DNA from: Rhodovulum marinum
GTDB lineage: Bacteria; Pseudomonadota; Alphaproteobacteria; Rhodobacterales; Rhodobacteraceae
Reading direction: 5' to 3'
Assembly (NCBI RefSeq): GCF_004343075.1
Contig: NZ_SLXP01000008.1
Location: forward strand, 62,001 to 126,000
Length of the DNA stretch: 64,000 nucleotides
Below are positions 28,200-36,800 of this stretch, one piece after another. Numbering within the stretch: the stretch's first letter is position 1; each line of letters starts with the position of its first letter. The notes under the pieces were generated by a model. It ran no database searches. It was not told where the DNA came from and saw only the letters and a list, made by a program, of their open reading frames with translations. The position numbers and the translations under genes are program-made.

Positions 28200-29182
28200 G
28201 ACCGCAGCCGCTTGGCCGATTCCCGGATGTCGTAGAACTGCCCGGCGGGGCGATAGCGCCACAGGTATTCCGGCAGCACCGATTCCATCGCGGTGGGTCT
28301 GATCCCCAGTTCGGCAAAGCCGGGCATGCCCTCGCCCACGACGTTGTCGATGGCCAGGTTCGTCACCTGGTCGCGGGTCAGAACCGTGTTCTTGAACAGC
28401 TCCAGCGTCAGACGCTGCAGAAGGTCGAACACCGTTGCCATGGCGGCGGAAACGAACAGCGGCAGGTTCAGAACGATCCGGTTCGGCCGGCCGATCACCT
28501 CGAGCATCTCTTCCATCAGTTCGGCAAAGGTGCGTACCTCGGGGCCGCCCAGTTCGTAGATGCCGGGTTTGGCCTGGCCGGTCACGCCCAGAACTGCGGC
28601 CTGCGCAACATCATCGACATAGACCGGCTGGAACCGGGTATTGCCGCCCGTGACCGGCAGCACCGGCGCGAACCGCGCCATCGAGGCGAAGCGGTTGAAG
28701 AACTGGTCCTCGGGGCCGAAGATCACCGAAGGCCGCAGGATCACGGCATTCGGGAACTGCTCCAGAACCGCCTGTTCGCCGCGCCCCTTGGTTTCGGCAT
28801 AGGCGCTTTTGGCATGGGGATCGGCCCCGATGGCCGAGATCTGCACCAGACGCTCGACCCCGGCCTTGGCGGCCTCTTCGGCAATGTGCAGGGCGCCGTA
28901 ATGCTGCACGAGGCCAAAGGTGTTGCGGCCGACCTCGTTCAGGATGCCGACGCAATTGACCACCGCGTCCGCCCCTTGCACCGCGGCGGCGACCGAGTCG
29001 CGGTCGCGGATGTTGCACAGGATCGGCTCCACCTGGCCGACCGCGCCATAGGTGCGCACGAAGATCGCTTCGTTCGGGCGGCGCACCGCAACGCGCACCC
29101 GCCAGCCGGCATCGGCCATGCGCCGTGCGACATAGCGCCCGACAAAGCCAGAGCCTCCGAAAATCGTCACCAGCCTGGACAT
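28196..29182 (-). CDS. NAD(P)-binding protein of the complex I NDUFA9/atypical SDR family
   Basis: 328 residues. N-terminal Rossmann motif VTIFGGSGFVGRYVARR, then VNCVGIL, VQISAIGADPHAKSAYAETKGRGEQ (YxxxK-like) and ILRPSVIFGPEDQFFNRF. Relatives are annotated as complex I NDUFA9 subunit family proteins, but bacterial members are not proven complex I parts. The C-terminus is amphipathic. Stop codon shared with uppP through CTAG; 138 bases upstream lies the tRNA-Leu gene in the opposite direction. Confidence 0.85.
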   Translation of the reverse strand: MSRLVTIFGGSGFVGRYVARRMADAGWRVRVAVRRPNEAIFVRTYGAVGQVEPILCNIRDRDSVAAAVQGADAVVNCVGILNEVGRNTFGLVQHYGALHIAEEAAKAGVERLVQISAIGADPHAKSAYAETKGRGEQAVLEQFPNAVILRPSVIFGPEDQFFNRFASMARFAPVLPVTGGNTRFQPVYVDDVAQAAVLGVTGQAKPGIYELGGPEVRTFAELMEEMLEVIGRPNRIVLNLPLFVSAAMATVFDLLQRLTLELFKNTVLTRDQVTNLAIDNVVGEGMPGFAELGIRPTAMESVLPEYLWRYRPAGQFYDIRESAKRLRS

Positions 29183-29273
29183 TGCAAGCCTCCCTCGCGA
29201 ATTGCGCCCTGCCCTGCAATATAGGGCCGGGCCGCCCCTCGCAAGACACGCGAAAAAACCCGACGAATCTCCG

Positions 29274-29302
29274 TTGACACCACCTGCGGGCCTCTGTAAG
29301 TC
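29274..29302 (+). promoter_or_regulatory. Sigma-70 promoter for tRNA-Leu
   Basis: TTGACA (29274-29279), a 17-base spacer and TAAGTC (29297-29302). The -35 is perfect. The predicted transcript start is 7-8 bases later, about 10 bases before the mature tRNA. It may also serve rnd downstream. Confidence 0.75.
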
Positions 29303-29319
29303 ACCGCCTCACGACACCT

Positions 29320-29406
29320 GCCCAGGTGGCGGAATTGGTAGACGCGCTAGCTTCAGGTGCTAGTGTCCGTACGGACGTGGAGGTTCGAGTCCTCTCCTGG
29401 GCACCA
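29320..29406 (+). tRNA. tRNA-Leu (anticodon CAG), CCA encoded
   Basis: 87 bases. The acceptor stem GCCCAGG pairs with CCTGGGC, followed by encoded ACCA. The D arm has GGCGGAATTGGTAGAC, the anticodon stem GCTAG frames a loop with TTCAGGT (anticodon CAG), the long variable arm is GTGTCCGTACGGAC, and the T arm has GGTTCGAGTCC. It is very close to known bacterial tRNA-Leu(CAG). rnd starts 23 bases later. Confidence 0.97.
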
Positions 29407-29429
29407 ACCCCTAAAGACCAGGGGCCATA

Positions 29430-30041
29430 GTGGCGAATTTCCTATACAAGCATGACCTGCCCGACGATCTGGACCTCGGGTCCGTCGTGGCGATCGATTG
29501 TGAAACGATGGGGCTGAACCCGCATCGCGACCGGCTGTGCGTGGTGCAGATGTCGGGCGGCGACGGCAACGCGCATCTCGTTCAGATCGAGAAGGGCCAG
29601 ACGCAGGCGCCGAATCTGGCGCGGATGCTGGCCGATCCGCAGGTGCTGAAGCTGTTCCATTTCGGCCGGTTCGACATCGCGGCCCTGCTGAACACATTCG
29701 GCGTGGTTACGGCGCCGGTCTATTGCACCAAGATCGCTTCGAAGCTGGTGCGCACCTATACCGACCGGCACGGGCTGAAATTCCTGCTGCAGGAATTGCT
29801 GGGCGTCGACATCTCGAAACAGCAGCAAAGTTCGGATTGGGGGGCGGAAACGCTGACCGCGGCGCAGCTGGACTATGCCGCGTCGGACGTGCTGCACCTG
29901 CATGCGCTGAAGGCGACGCTGGACGTCATGCTGGAACGCGAGGGCCGCATGGACACGGCACAGGCCTGTTTCGATTTCCTGCCGACCCGGGCGCGGCTGG
30001 ACCTGGAAGGCTGGCCCGAGATCGACATCTTCGCCCATTGA
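29430..30041 (+). CDS. rnd: Ribonuclease D, short form
   Basis: 203 residues from GTG. A DEDD-type 3'-5' exoribonuclease for tRNA 3' processing. The motifs are VAIDCETMGLNPHRD (Exo I), FHFGRFDIAALLNTFG (Exo II) and YAASDVLHLHALK (Exo III). It lacks the C-terminal HRDC domains of the E. coli enzyme, as is common in alphaproteobacteria. It lies just after tRNA-Leu and 8 bases before kdsD. Confidence 0.9.
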   Translation: MANFLYKHDLPDDLDLGSVVAIDCETMGLNPHRDRLCVVQMSGGDGNAHLVQIEKGQTQAPNLARMLADPQVLKLFHFGRFDIAALLNTFGVVTAPVYCTKIASKLVRTYTDRHGLKFLLQELLGVDISKQQQSSDWGAETLTAAQLDYAASDVLHLHALKATLDVMLEREGRMDTAQACFDFLPTRARLDLEGWPEIDIFAH

Positions 30042-30049
30042 GGCCGGCC

Positions 30050-31009
30050 ATGAACCGCGAAACCTATATCGCCATCGGCCGCCGCGTCCTGACCCGCGAG
30101 GCTGATGCCCTGTCGATGCTGGCCGACGGGCTGGACGACAGCTTTGCCCGGGCCGTGGAACTGATCCTGGGCGCCTCGGGCCGGGTGATCGTATCGGGCA
30201 TGGGCAAATCGGGGCATGTGGCGCGCAAGATCGCGGCCACCTTCGCCTCGACCGGGACGCCCGCCCATTTCGTCCACCCCGCCGAGGCCAGCCATGGCGA
30301 CCTGGGGATGCTGACGAAGGGCGACGTGTGCCTGGTGCTGTCGAACTCGGGCGAGACGCCGGAACTGGCCGATATCATCGCCCATACGCGGCGCTTCTCG
30401 ATCCCGCTGATCGGGGTGGCAGGGCGGGCCGAAAGCACTCTGTTGCGCCAGTCGGACGTGGCCCTGCTGCTGCCCGCGGCAGAAGAGGCCTGTCCGATGG
30501 GCCTGGCACCCACCACATCCACAACGATGACGCTGGCGCTGGGCGATGCGCTGGCCGTCGCGCTGATGGAGCACCGGCACTTCACGCCCGAGAATTTCCG
30601 CGCCTTCCATCCCGGCGGCAAGCTGGGCGCGCGGTTGTCCAAGGTCGCGGACCTGATGCATACGGGCGCCGACCTGCCGCTGGTCGCATCGGGCACGCCG
30701 ATGGCGGATGCCCTGCTGACCATGAGCCAGAAAAGCTTTGGCGTGGTCGGGGTCGTCGACGCGACGGGCCATTTGTCGGGCATCGTCACCGACGGCGACC
30801 TGCGGCGCCACATGGACGGGCTGCTGGAGCGCCGCGTCGACGAGGTGATGACCGCGAACCCGCTGACCGCCGGGCCCGACGACCTGGCGGAAAAGGCCCT
30901 GGGCGTGATGAACGGGCGCAAGATCACCTGCCTGTTCGTCGTCGGCGCCGATGGCCGGCCGCAGGGCATCCTGCATATCCACGACTGCCTGCGCGCCGGG
31001 ATCGCCTGA
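30050..31009 (+). CDS. kdsD: D-arabinose 5-phosphate isomerase (KpsF/GutQ family)
   Basis: 319 residues. It converts ribulose 5-phosphate to arabinose 5-phosphate, the first step to Kdo. SIS domain (about 35-170) with VIVSGMGKSGHVARKIAATFASTGTP, HPAEASHGDLGM and VLSNSGETPE; APTTSTTMTLALGDALAVAL is the active-site helix. A pair of CBS domains (about 205-315) includes VTDGDLRRHM. It begins the Kdo/LPS-export run with lptC, lptA and lptB. Confidence 0.94.
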   Translation: MNRETYIAIGRRVLTREADALSMLADGLDDSFARAVELILGASGRVIVSGMGKSGHVARKIAATFASTGTPAHFVHPAEASHGDLGMLTKGDVCLVLSNSGETPELADIIAHTRRFSIPLIGVAGRAESTLLRQSDVALLLPAAEEACPMGLAPTTSTTMTLALGDALAVALMEHRHFTPENFRAFHPGGKLGARLSKVADLMHTGADLPLVASGTPMADALLTMSQKSFGVVGVVDATGHLSGIVTDGDLRRHMDGLLERRVDEVMTANPLTAGPDDLAEKALGVMNGRKITCLFVVGADGRPQGILHIHDCLRAGIA

Positions 31010-31012
31010 GGC

Positions 31013-31621
31013 ATGGCCTCGTATGACAACGCCTATTCCCGGTTCATCGCACTGGCCAAGATCGTGCTGCCGCTGGCCGCGCTGGGGCTGTTGTCCACGC
31101 TGTTCCTGATCTCGCGGGGGCCGGGGACGGGCGACGATCTGCCCTATGCCCAGGTCGATGTCGACGAATTGCTGCGCGAGCAACGCATCGGCGCACCAAA
31201 CTATGCGGGCGTTACCCGCGATGGCACCGCCATCGCGCTGCGCGCCGATACCGCCCGGCCCGATCCCGCCACGCCCGGGCGCACCGCCGCCGACCACGTG
31301 CGCGCCCGGCTGGACATGCCCGACGGCAGCCATGCCGACATCGCCGCCGAACGCGGCATCGTCGACAGCGACGCGGAAATCGCGCTGCTGGAAGGGAGCG
31401 CGCGGATCGATACCTCGACCGGCTACCGGGTACGGGCGGAAACGCTAAGCTCGGCGCTGGGCAAGACCGAGGTTCTGGCCGAGGGACCGGTCGAGGCCGA
31501 TGGCCCGCCCGGCCGGATCGAGGCGGGCGCCATGCGGCTGAGCACCGATCCCGGTAACGAAGACCGGTACGTTCTGGTTTTCAAGGACGGCGTCAAGCTG
31601 GTATACGATCCCGAGAATTAG
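31013..31621 (+). CDS. lptC: LPS export protein LptC
   Basis: 202 residues. A single N-terminal membrane anchor (about 14-34: IALAKIVLPLAALGLLSTLFLI) and a periplasmic jellyroll domain. It connects the LptB2FG pump to LptA. Sequence conservation of LptC is low, and the call rests on the anchor, size and place between kdsD and lptA. Starts 3 bases after kdsD. Confidence 0.85.
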   Translation: MASYDNAYSRFIALAKIVLPLAALGLLSTLFLISRGPGTGDDLPYAQVDVDELLREQRIGAPNYAGVTRDGTAIALRADTARPDPATPGRTAADHVRARLDMPDGSHADIAAERGIVDSDAEIALLEGSARIDTSTGYRVRAETLSSALGKTEVLAEGPVEADGPPGRIEAGAMRLSTDPGNEDRYVLVFKDGVKLVYDPEN

Positions 31622-31637
31622 GGGAAAGGGATTGGTC

Positions 31638-32138
31638 GTGTCGTTTCGCGTCGCGCTGGCCGTGCTGGCCCTTGCGCTGGGCCCGGCGGTGGCCCTGTCC
31701 CAGAACGCCGAGATCGCCTTTGGCGCGCTGTCCCATGACAAGACGCTGCCCGTCGAGGTCACGGCCGAACGGTTGAGCGTCGACCAGAGCGACGGCACCG
31801 CCATTTTCACCGGAGAGGTGCTGGTCGGGCAGGGCGACATGCGGCTGTCCGCCGACGAGGTGCTGGTGGTCTATGCCGGCGAGGGTTCGGCCTCGCGCCG
31901 CATCGCCCGGATGGAGGCCAGCGGCCAGGTCGTGCTGGCCCTGGGCGCCGAGGCCGCCGAGGCCGATCGCGCGGTCTACACCATCGACAGCGGCAGCATC
32001 GTGATGACGGGCAACGTGCTGTTGACCCAGGGGCAAAGCGCGATTTCGGGCGAGCGGCTGGTGGTCGACCTCGACCGCGGCACCGGCTCGATGGAGGGCC
32101 GCGTCCGGACCGTGTTGCAGCCCGGCGGGGCGCAATGA
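31638..32138 (+). CDS. lptA: LPS transport periplasmic protein LptA
   Basis: 166 residues from GTG 31638, with signal peptide MSFRVALAVLALALGPAVALS. OstA-type beta-jellyroll bridge protein: LPVEVTAERLSVDQSDGTAIFTGEVLVGQGDMRLSADEV-type repeats of the family are evident. The GTG was chosen because AAAGGGA lies 6 bases before it; the TTG at 31632 is possible. The TGA overlaps the lptB ATG. Confidence 0.87.
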   Translation: MSFRVALAVLALALGPAVALSQNAEIAFGALSHDKTLPVEVTAERLSVDQSDGTAIFTGEVLVGQGDMRLSADEVLVVYAGEGSASRRIARMEASGQVVLALGAEAAEADRAVYTIDSGSIVMTGNVLLTQGQSAISGERLVVDLDRGTGSMEGRVRTVLQPGGAQ

Positions 32139-32899
32139 CCCCCGAGCGCACCGACCTGACCGTGGCCGAGGGCATGGCGGGGCTGCGGGTGCGCGACCTG
32201 CGCAAGAATTACCGCCGCCGCCCCGTTATCCGCGATGTCAGCCTGACCCTTGACCGGGGCGAGGTGGTGGCGCTGCTGGGGCCGAACGGGTCGGGCAAGA
32301 CCACCTGTTTCTATGCCGTCGCCGGGCTGGTCCGACCCGAGGGCGGGCGGGTGACCCTGGACGGGCGCGACGTGACCGGCCTGCCGATGTATCGCCGTGC
32401 GCGGCTGGGCATCGGCTATCTGCCGCAAGAGGTCTCGATCTTCCGCGGGCTGAGCGTCGAGGACAACATCATCGCCATCCTCGAGATCGTCGAACGGGAC
32501 CGGCACAAGCGGCGCGAACGTCTGGAAGAGCTTTTGTCGGAATTCTCCATCGAACACCTGCGCCGGGCGCCCGCGCTGTCGCTGTCGGGCGGCGAACGGC
32601 GCCGGGTGGAGATCGCGCGCTGCCTGGCCGCGAACCCGAAATACCTGCTGCTGGACGAACCTTTCGCCGGGGTCGACCCGATCGCGGTGGGGGAAATCCG
32701 CGCACTGGTGGCCGACCTCAAGACCCGCGGCATCGGCGTGCTGATCACCGATCACAACGTGCGCGAGACATTGGAAATCGTCGACCGCGCCTATATCCTG
32801 CACGATGGCAAGGTGCTGATGAGCGGCACCACCCAGGAGGTGATCCGCGACGAGAACGTCCGGCGGGTCTATCTGGGCCAGAGTTTCCGGATATCGTGA
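32135..32899 (+). CDS. lptB: LPS export ABC transporter ATP-binding protein
   Basis: 254 residues. Drives extraction of LPS from the inner membrane with LptF/LptG (not in the window). Walker A GPNGSGKT (49-56), Q-loop YLPQEVSIFRGLSVEDN, signature LSGGERRRVEIARCL, Walker B YLLLDEPFAGVDP and switch His in ITDHNVRETLE. ATGA overlap with lptA, and 10 bases to rpoN. Confidence 0.96.
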   Translation: MTPERTDLTVAEGMAGLRVRDLRKNYRRRPVIRDVSLTLDRGEVVALLGPNGSGKTTCFYAVAGLVRPEGGRVTLDGRDVTGLPMYRRARLGIGYLPQEVSIFRGLSVEDNIIAILEIVERDRHKRRERLEELLSEFSIEHLRRAPALSLSGGERRRVEIARCLAANPKYLLLDEPFAGVDPIAVGEIRALVADLKTRGIGVLITDHNVRETLEIVDRAYILHDGKVLMSGTTQEVIRDENVRRVYLGQSFRIS

Positions 32900-32909
32900 C
32901 CGGTATCGC

Positions 32910-34181
32910 ATGAACTTCCGTCTTTCCCTGTCCCCGCGCCCGACGCAGGGCCTGCGCCTGACGCCGGGGATGCGCAACGGGCTGGCGATCCTGCGGATGC
33001 CCGCGGCCGACCTGTCGGCCGAACTGCATCGCGCGGCCGCCGAGAACCCGTTGATCCGGCTGCACGACCCCCTGCCCGACGCGGCGCAGGCCGGCTGGAC
33101 CCCCGCCGACACGCTGGCCGCGCCCGACCCCCTGGGGGAACGGTTGCGCCGCCAGATCGCGCTGATGCCGCTGGACCCGGCGACCGCCGCCATCGCGCGG
33201 TTCCTGACCGGCGATGTCGGCGAGGACGGGTATCTTGACGCCGAAGCGGCCGAAACCCTGACGGCCTTGGGCGCAGCCCCCGACCAGATCGAGGCCGCCA
33301 TCGCCGCGCTGCAATCCTGCGAGCCTGCGGGGGTGGGGGCACGCAGCCTGGAGGAATGCCTGGCCCTGCAATTGCGCGAACACGGGGTCCCCGAGGCCGA
33401 GGCGCGCGCGGCCTGCACGCATCTGGACCTTTTGGCCGAGCAACGATTCGCCGCGCTGGCCGCGGCCACGGGGCTGTCCGAACCGGCATTGCGCCGAATG
33501 GCCGAAATCCTGCCGCGGCTGACACCCCGCCCGGGCGACTCGGTCAATGGCGACCCGCTGCCCCCGGTGCCCGAAATCCTGGTCGAAGAGGGGCCCGACG
33601 GGCAATTCACCGCGACGCTGGACCGTCACATGCTACCCAATGTCGAGGTCGACACCAACCTGGCCGAAGGGCTTGCACGCGGGGCCGGGGGCACGCGGAT
33701 GCGCGACGAGGCGCAGGGCCTGGTCCGCGCGCTGCGCTTTCGCGAACGCACGCTTCGGGCGGTGGCGTGGCTGATCCTGTCGCATCAACACCGGTTCTTT
33801 TCCGAGGGCATCGAGCATCTGGCCCCGATGACCCGCGCCGAGATGGCCCGGGCGCTGGGTCTGCACCCCTCGACGGTGGGCCGCGCGCTGGCCGACAAGG
33901 CGCTGAGTTTCCGCGGCGCGGTGCATCCGCTGTCGCTGTTCGTGTCGCCGGCCCTGCCCGGACCGGGTGCACGCGGCGTGACCGCCTATGCCGTGCAGCA
34001 GCGCATCCGCAGGTTGATCGACGACGAACCGCCCGACGACGCGTTGTCGGATGACCGGATCGCCGAGATGTTGCGCGGCGAGGGCGTTGACATCGCCCGG
34101 CGAACTGTCGCCAAATACCGCCAATGCCTGACCATTCCGTCATCCTTCGACCGCAGGAGGCGAAAGGCGCGATGCGGCTGA
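32910..34181 (+). CDS. rpoN: RNA polymerase sigma-54 factor
   Basis: 423 residues, shorter than E. coli RpoN (477). The N-terminal region (LRLTPGMRNGLAILRM) is a reduced Gln-poor activator-contact region. Core-binding and DNA-binding domains include CEPAGVGARSLEECLALQL, LHPSTVGRALADKAL (helix-turn-helix) and the RpoN box ARRTVAKYR (396-404). It lies between lptB and hpf-ptsN, the common proteobacterial arrangement. Confidence 0.94.
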   Translation: MNFRLSLSPRPTQGLRLTPGMRNGLAILRMPAADLSAELHRAAAENPLIRLHDPLPDAAQAGWTPADTLAAPDPLGERLRRQIALMPLDPATAAIARFLTGDVGEDGYLDAEAAETLTALGAAPDQIEAAIAALQSCEPAGVGARSLEECLALQLREHGVPEAEARAACTHLDLLAEQRFAALAAATGLSEPALRRMAEILPRLTPRPGDSVNGDPLPPVPEILVEEGPDGQFTATLDRHMLPNVEVDTNLAEGLARGAGGTRMRDEAQGLVRALRFRERTLRAVAWLILSHQHRFFSEGIEHLAPMTRAEMARALGLHPSTVGRALADKALSFRGAVHPLSLFVSPALPGPGARGVTAYAVQQRIRRLIDDEPPDDALSDDRIAEMLRGEGVDIARRTVAKYRQCLTIPSSFDRRRRKARCG

Positions 34182-34268
34182 CCCGAAACCCTTAAACCGT
34201 TGACCCCGGCGCCCCTCACCTTTAACGGGGGGCAACCCTGCGAAAGGCAGGCAATCCTAGGAGGCAAG

Positions 34269-34832
34269 ATGCTGTATCAGATCAGCGGCAAACAGATCGA
34301 CATCGGCGAGGCCCTGCAAACCCACGTCAAGAACGAGCTGGACGCGGTCGTGCAGAAATACGCAGAGCGCCCGACTGACGCGAACGTAGTATTTTCGCGC
34401 AATGCGCATGAGTATGTCTGCGAAACCACGGTTCACCTGTCGACCGGTCTGACGGCGCAGGCCAAGGCCCACGCCACCGAGATCTACGCGGCCTTCGACA
34501 GCTGCTGCGACAAGATGGAAAAGCAGCTGCGCCGCTACAAGCGCAGGTTGAAAGATCACCATCGCGACCGCGCCGAACCGGTTGAACTGATGCAGGCAGC
34601 TTCTTATGTTCTGGCCGCATCCGAGCACACGGAGGACGCCGAGCCCGAGAGCCTTCAGCCGATGATCATCGCCGAGATGGAGACCCAGATCCAGTCGATC
34701 TCGGTCGGCGAGGCGGTGATGCAGATGGAACTGGCCGGCAAGGATCTGCTGGTGTTCCGAAACGAGAAAACGGGCAAGATCAACGTCGTTCACACCCGCG
34801 AAGACGGGAATGTGGGCTGGATCGACCCGTAA
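34269..34832 (+). CDS. hpf: Ribosome hibernation promoting factor, long form
   Basis: 187 residues from ATG 34269, after a strong AGGAGG 6 bases upstream. The N-terminal HPF domain (ISGKQIDIGEALQTHVKNEL) blocks the ribosomal decoding centre. The C-terminal domain (about 130-187: AVMQMELAGKDLLVFRNEKTGKINVVHTREDGNVGWI) is the dimerising part of long HPF and promotes 100S ribosomes. Next to rpoN and ptsN. Confidence 0.94.
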   Translation: MLYQISGKQIDIGEALQTHVKNELDAVVQKYAERPTDANVVFSRNAHEYVCETTVHLSTGLTAQAKAHATEIYAAFDSCCDKMEKQLRRYKRRLKDHHRDRAEPVELMQAASYVLAASEHTEDAEPESLQPMIIAEMETQIQSISVGEAVMQMELAGKDLLVFRNEKTGKINVVHTREDGNVGWIDP

Positions 34833-34890
34833 GCCGAAGCCGACCTGCCGCGCGCCCACGCGCGCGCGGCACGCCAGAAGCGAGAGGCAT

Positions 34891-35358
34891 ATGCAGCTTT
34901 CCACACTTCTGAAACCCGAAGCCGTGCGGGTTCTCAGCACCATGTCGAGCAAGAAGCGCCTGTTCCAGGAACTGGGAGAGGTCGCGCATGCCGTCTATGG
35001 GCTGTCCGCGAATGCCGCCGTCGATGCGCTGCAGGAACGCGAAAGCCTGGGGCCGACCGGGGTCGGCCACGGCGTCGCACTGCCCCACGCCCGGCTGGCC
35101 GGGCTGGACAACGTGCGCGGCGCCTTTGTCAGGCTGGAAAAGCCGATCGATTTCGGTGCGGTCGATCGCAAGCCCGTCGACCTGATCTTTGCGCTGTTCG
35201 CGCCCGAGGATTCCGGGGTCGACCACCTCAAGGCGCTGGCGCTGGTGTCGCGGACGCTGCGCGACGCGACGATCTGCGGCAAGCTGCGCGCCAATACCGA
35301 CCCGGCGACCCTGCACGCCGTTCTGACCGAGGCGCAGACCTCGACACAGGCGGCGTGA
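34891..35358 (+). CDS. ptsN: PTS IIA-type nitrogen regulatory protein
   Basis: 155 residues. Phosphoryl acceptor of the PTS-Ntr chain that links carbon and nitrogen status to potassium uptake and other targets. The active His is H66 in GHGVALPHARLAGL. VDLIFALFAPEDSGVDHLKALALVSR is typical. ATG 34891 has GAGAGGCAT upstream. It converges with the sulfotransferase gene, 1 base apart. Confidence 0.94.
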   Translation: MQLSTLLKPEAVRVLSTMSSKKRLFQELGEVAHAVYGLSANAAVDALQERESLGPTGVGHGVALPHARLAGLDNVRGAFVRLEKPIDFGAVDRKPVDLIFALFAPEDSGVDHLKALALVSRTLRDATICGKLRANTDPATLHAVLTEAQTSTQAA

Positions 35359-35359
35359 C

Positions 35360-36799
35360 CTAGCCCGCCGTCCAGGGACCGTACCCCAGCCCCATATAGT
35401 CGCGCTGATAGGCGTTGCGCGCCGCGGCCTCGATCTCGTCATCGTAGATCGCGGCCAGCGGCACCGGCGAGGGGTCGTCCTGCGACGCGGGCAGGCCGGG
35501 CGCGTCGGCACCCACCTGCGCGGCCAGCATCGGCAATTCGATCGCCATCCGTTCGGCACGCAGCACCATGTCGGGCAGCACGACCTGGGCAAATCCTTCC
35601 AGCACTCGGGTCTGCGACGCCCAACTGGCATCGACGCGCAGCCCGGTCTGTCCCCCGAGATTGCCCTTGAGAAAGCGCAGGAAGGCGAAGAACGCCGTCC
35701 GGTGCGCGGCAGCGTCGTAGTCCGGGCCTGGCGCGCCCTCGGGCAGGGGCACGCCATAGCTTTGGCGCAGCGCGGCGCGGATCACCGGGAAACTGCCCGG
35801 CCCCGTGGGCAGGATATGGGCGGCAAAGGCCGCATGCGCGCGCGCCAGCGGGTGCGTCACCACGGTAAAGCTGCGATGGCCGGGGCTTTGGCGTTTCCAT
35901 TGGCGCAGCGATTTCTGGGTAAAGCCGCGCCGAAGCGCCCCGGTGCCGGTGCCGTCCAGCGCGCCAAGCCAGGCCTCGACCTGCGCCACGGGTCCGCCCT
36001 GGATCGGCAGGAACAACAGCGGGCTTTCGGGCGCGGCGACATGGCCGGGCACCGCGGGACCGCGGCGGGGTTCGAAACAGGGGGTCCGCGACAGGTCGAA
36101 CCGATCGAACCGGGCCAATGCGTCTTCCATTTCGGCGAAATTCACCACCTTGGCCGACAGGGGGTCCGGGTTCTGCTTTTTCAGGCGGTCCGATACCGTC
36201 TCGATCCGCGCCGCAACACCCAGGAACGCCAAAAGCCCGTTCAGCACCTCGGCATCGGCGATGTCTTCGTAGGCCAGGTAAAAGGCGGTTTGCCCGCTGG
36301 TCTGCAAGCCGCGCTGCAGCCGAAGCTGAAACGCCTGCACTTGGTCGAGATACCGGGCGAAATCGCGCGCATCGAACCGAACCTGGGCGGTGCGGGCATG
36401 TTTCATGTCGGTCAGGCGCCACTGGCCGGTTTCCCGCGCGATCCGCTGCGAGACATAGCTTTCGACCGGGTTGCGGGTCAGCACGATCTTGGCGCAGCGC
36501 CGATCGGCCAGCACGCGCGCCAGAACGCGCGGATCGTGGTCGTGGAAAAAGCGAAAGCCGGGCAATCCCTCGTCCGCCCGCGCCATCGCGTCGAGCAACA
36601 ACGCGGGGTCGCGGTCGCGTTGATCCTGGGTGACACCCAGAAGCGCGCGCTTGTCCTTGCCACCGACGAAATGCGGATTGAACGCCTCGCCATAGCACCG
36701 CAGCCCCGGGACGGCGTTCAGGTTTTCCTCGAGAAAATTCGATCCGGTCCGCATCTCGGCGAAGATGACGAAGCTGTCGAAGGGGCCGGCGCCGGTCAC
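35360..36799 (-). CDS. Two-domain sulfotransferase (NodH-like)
   Basis: 479 residues from GTG. The N-terminal domain (about 1-225) has the PAPS 5'-phosphosulfate motif FVIFAEMRTGSNFLEENL, then KIVLTRNPVESYVSQRIA for the 3'-phosphate site. A second unit (about 255-450) again looks sulfotransferase-like: SFTVVTHPLARAHAAFAAHIL, FLRFLKGN and FAQVVLPDMVLRAERM. Relatives are often called NodH-like; the acceptor is unknown but is probably a surface glycan, given the preceding glycosyltransferases. It starts 1 base after the stop of the GT14-type gene, so co-translation is likely. Confidence 0.8.
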   Translation of the reverse strand: MTGAGPFDSFVIFAEMRTGSNFLEENLNAVPGLRCYGEAFNPHFVGGKDKRALLGVTQDQRDRDPALLLDAMARADEGLPGFRFFHDHDPRVLARVLADRRCAKIVLTRNPVESYVSQRIARETGQWRLTDMKHARTAQVRFDARDFARYLDQVQAFQLRLQRGLQTSGQTAFYLAYEDIADAEVLNGLLAFLGVAARIETVSDRLKKQNPDPLSAKVVNFAEMEDALARFDRFDLSRTPCFEPRRGPAVPGHVAAPESPLLFLPIQGGPVAQVEAWLGALDGTGTGALRRGFTQKSLRQWKRQSPGHRSFTVVTHPLARAHAAFAAHILPTGPGSFPVIRAALRQSYGVPLPEGAPGPDYDAAAHRTAFFAFLRFLKGNLGGQTGLRVDASWASQTRVLEGFAQVVLPDMVLRAERMAIELPMLAAQVGADAPGLPASQDDPSPVPLAAIYDDEIEAAARNAYQRDYMGLGYGPWTAG

Positions 36800-36800
36800 G

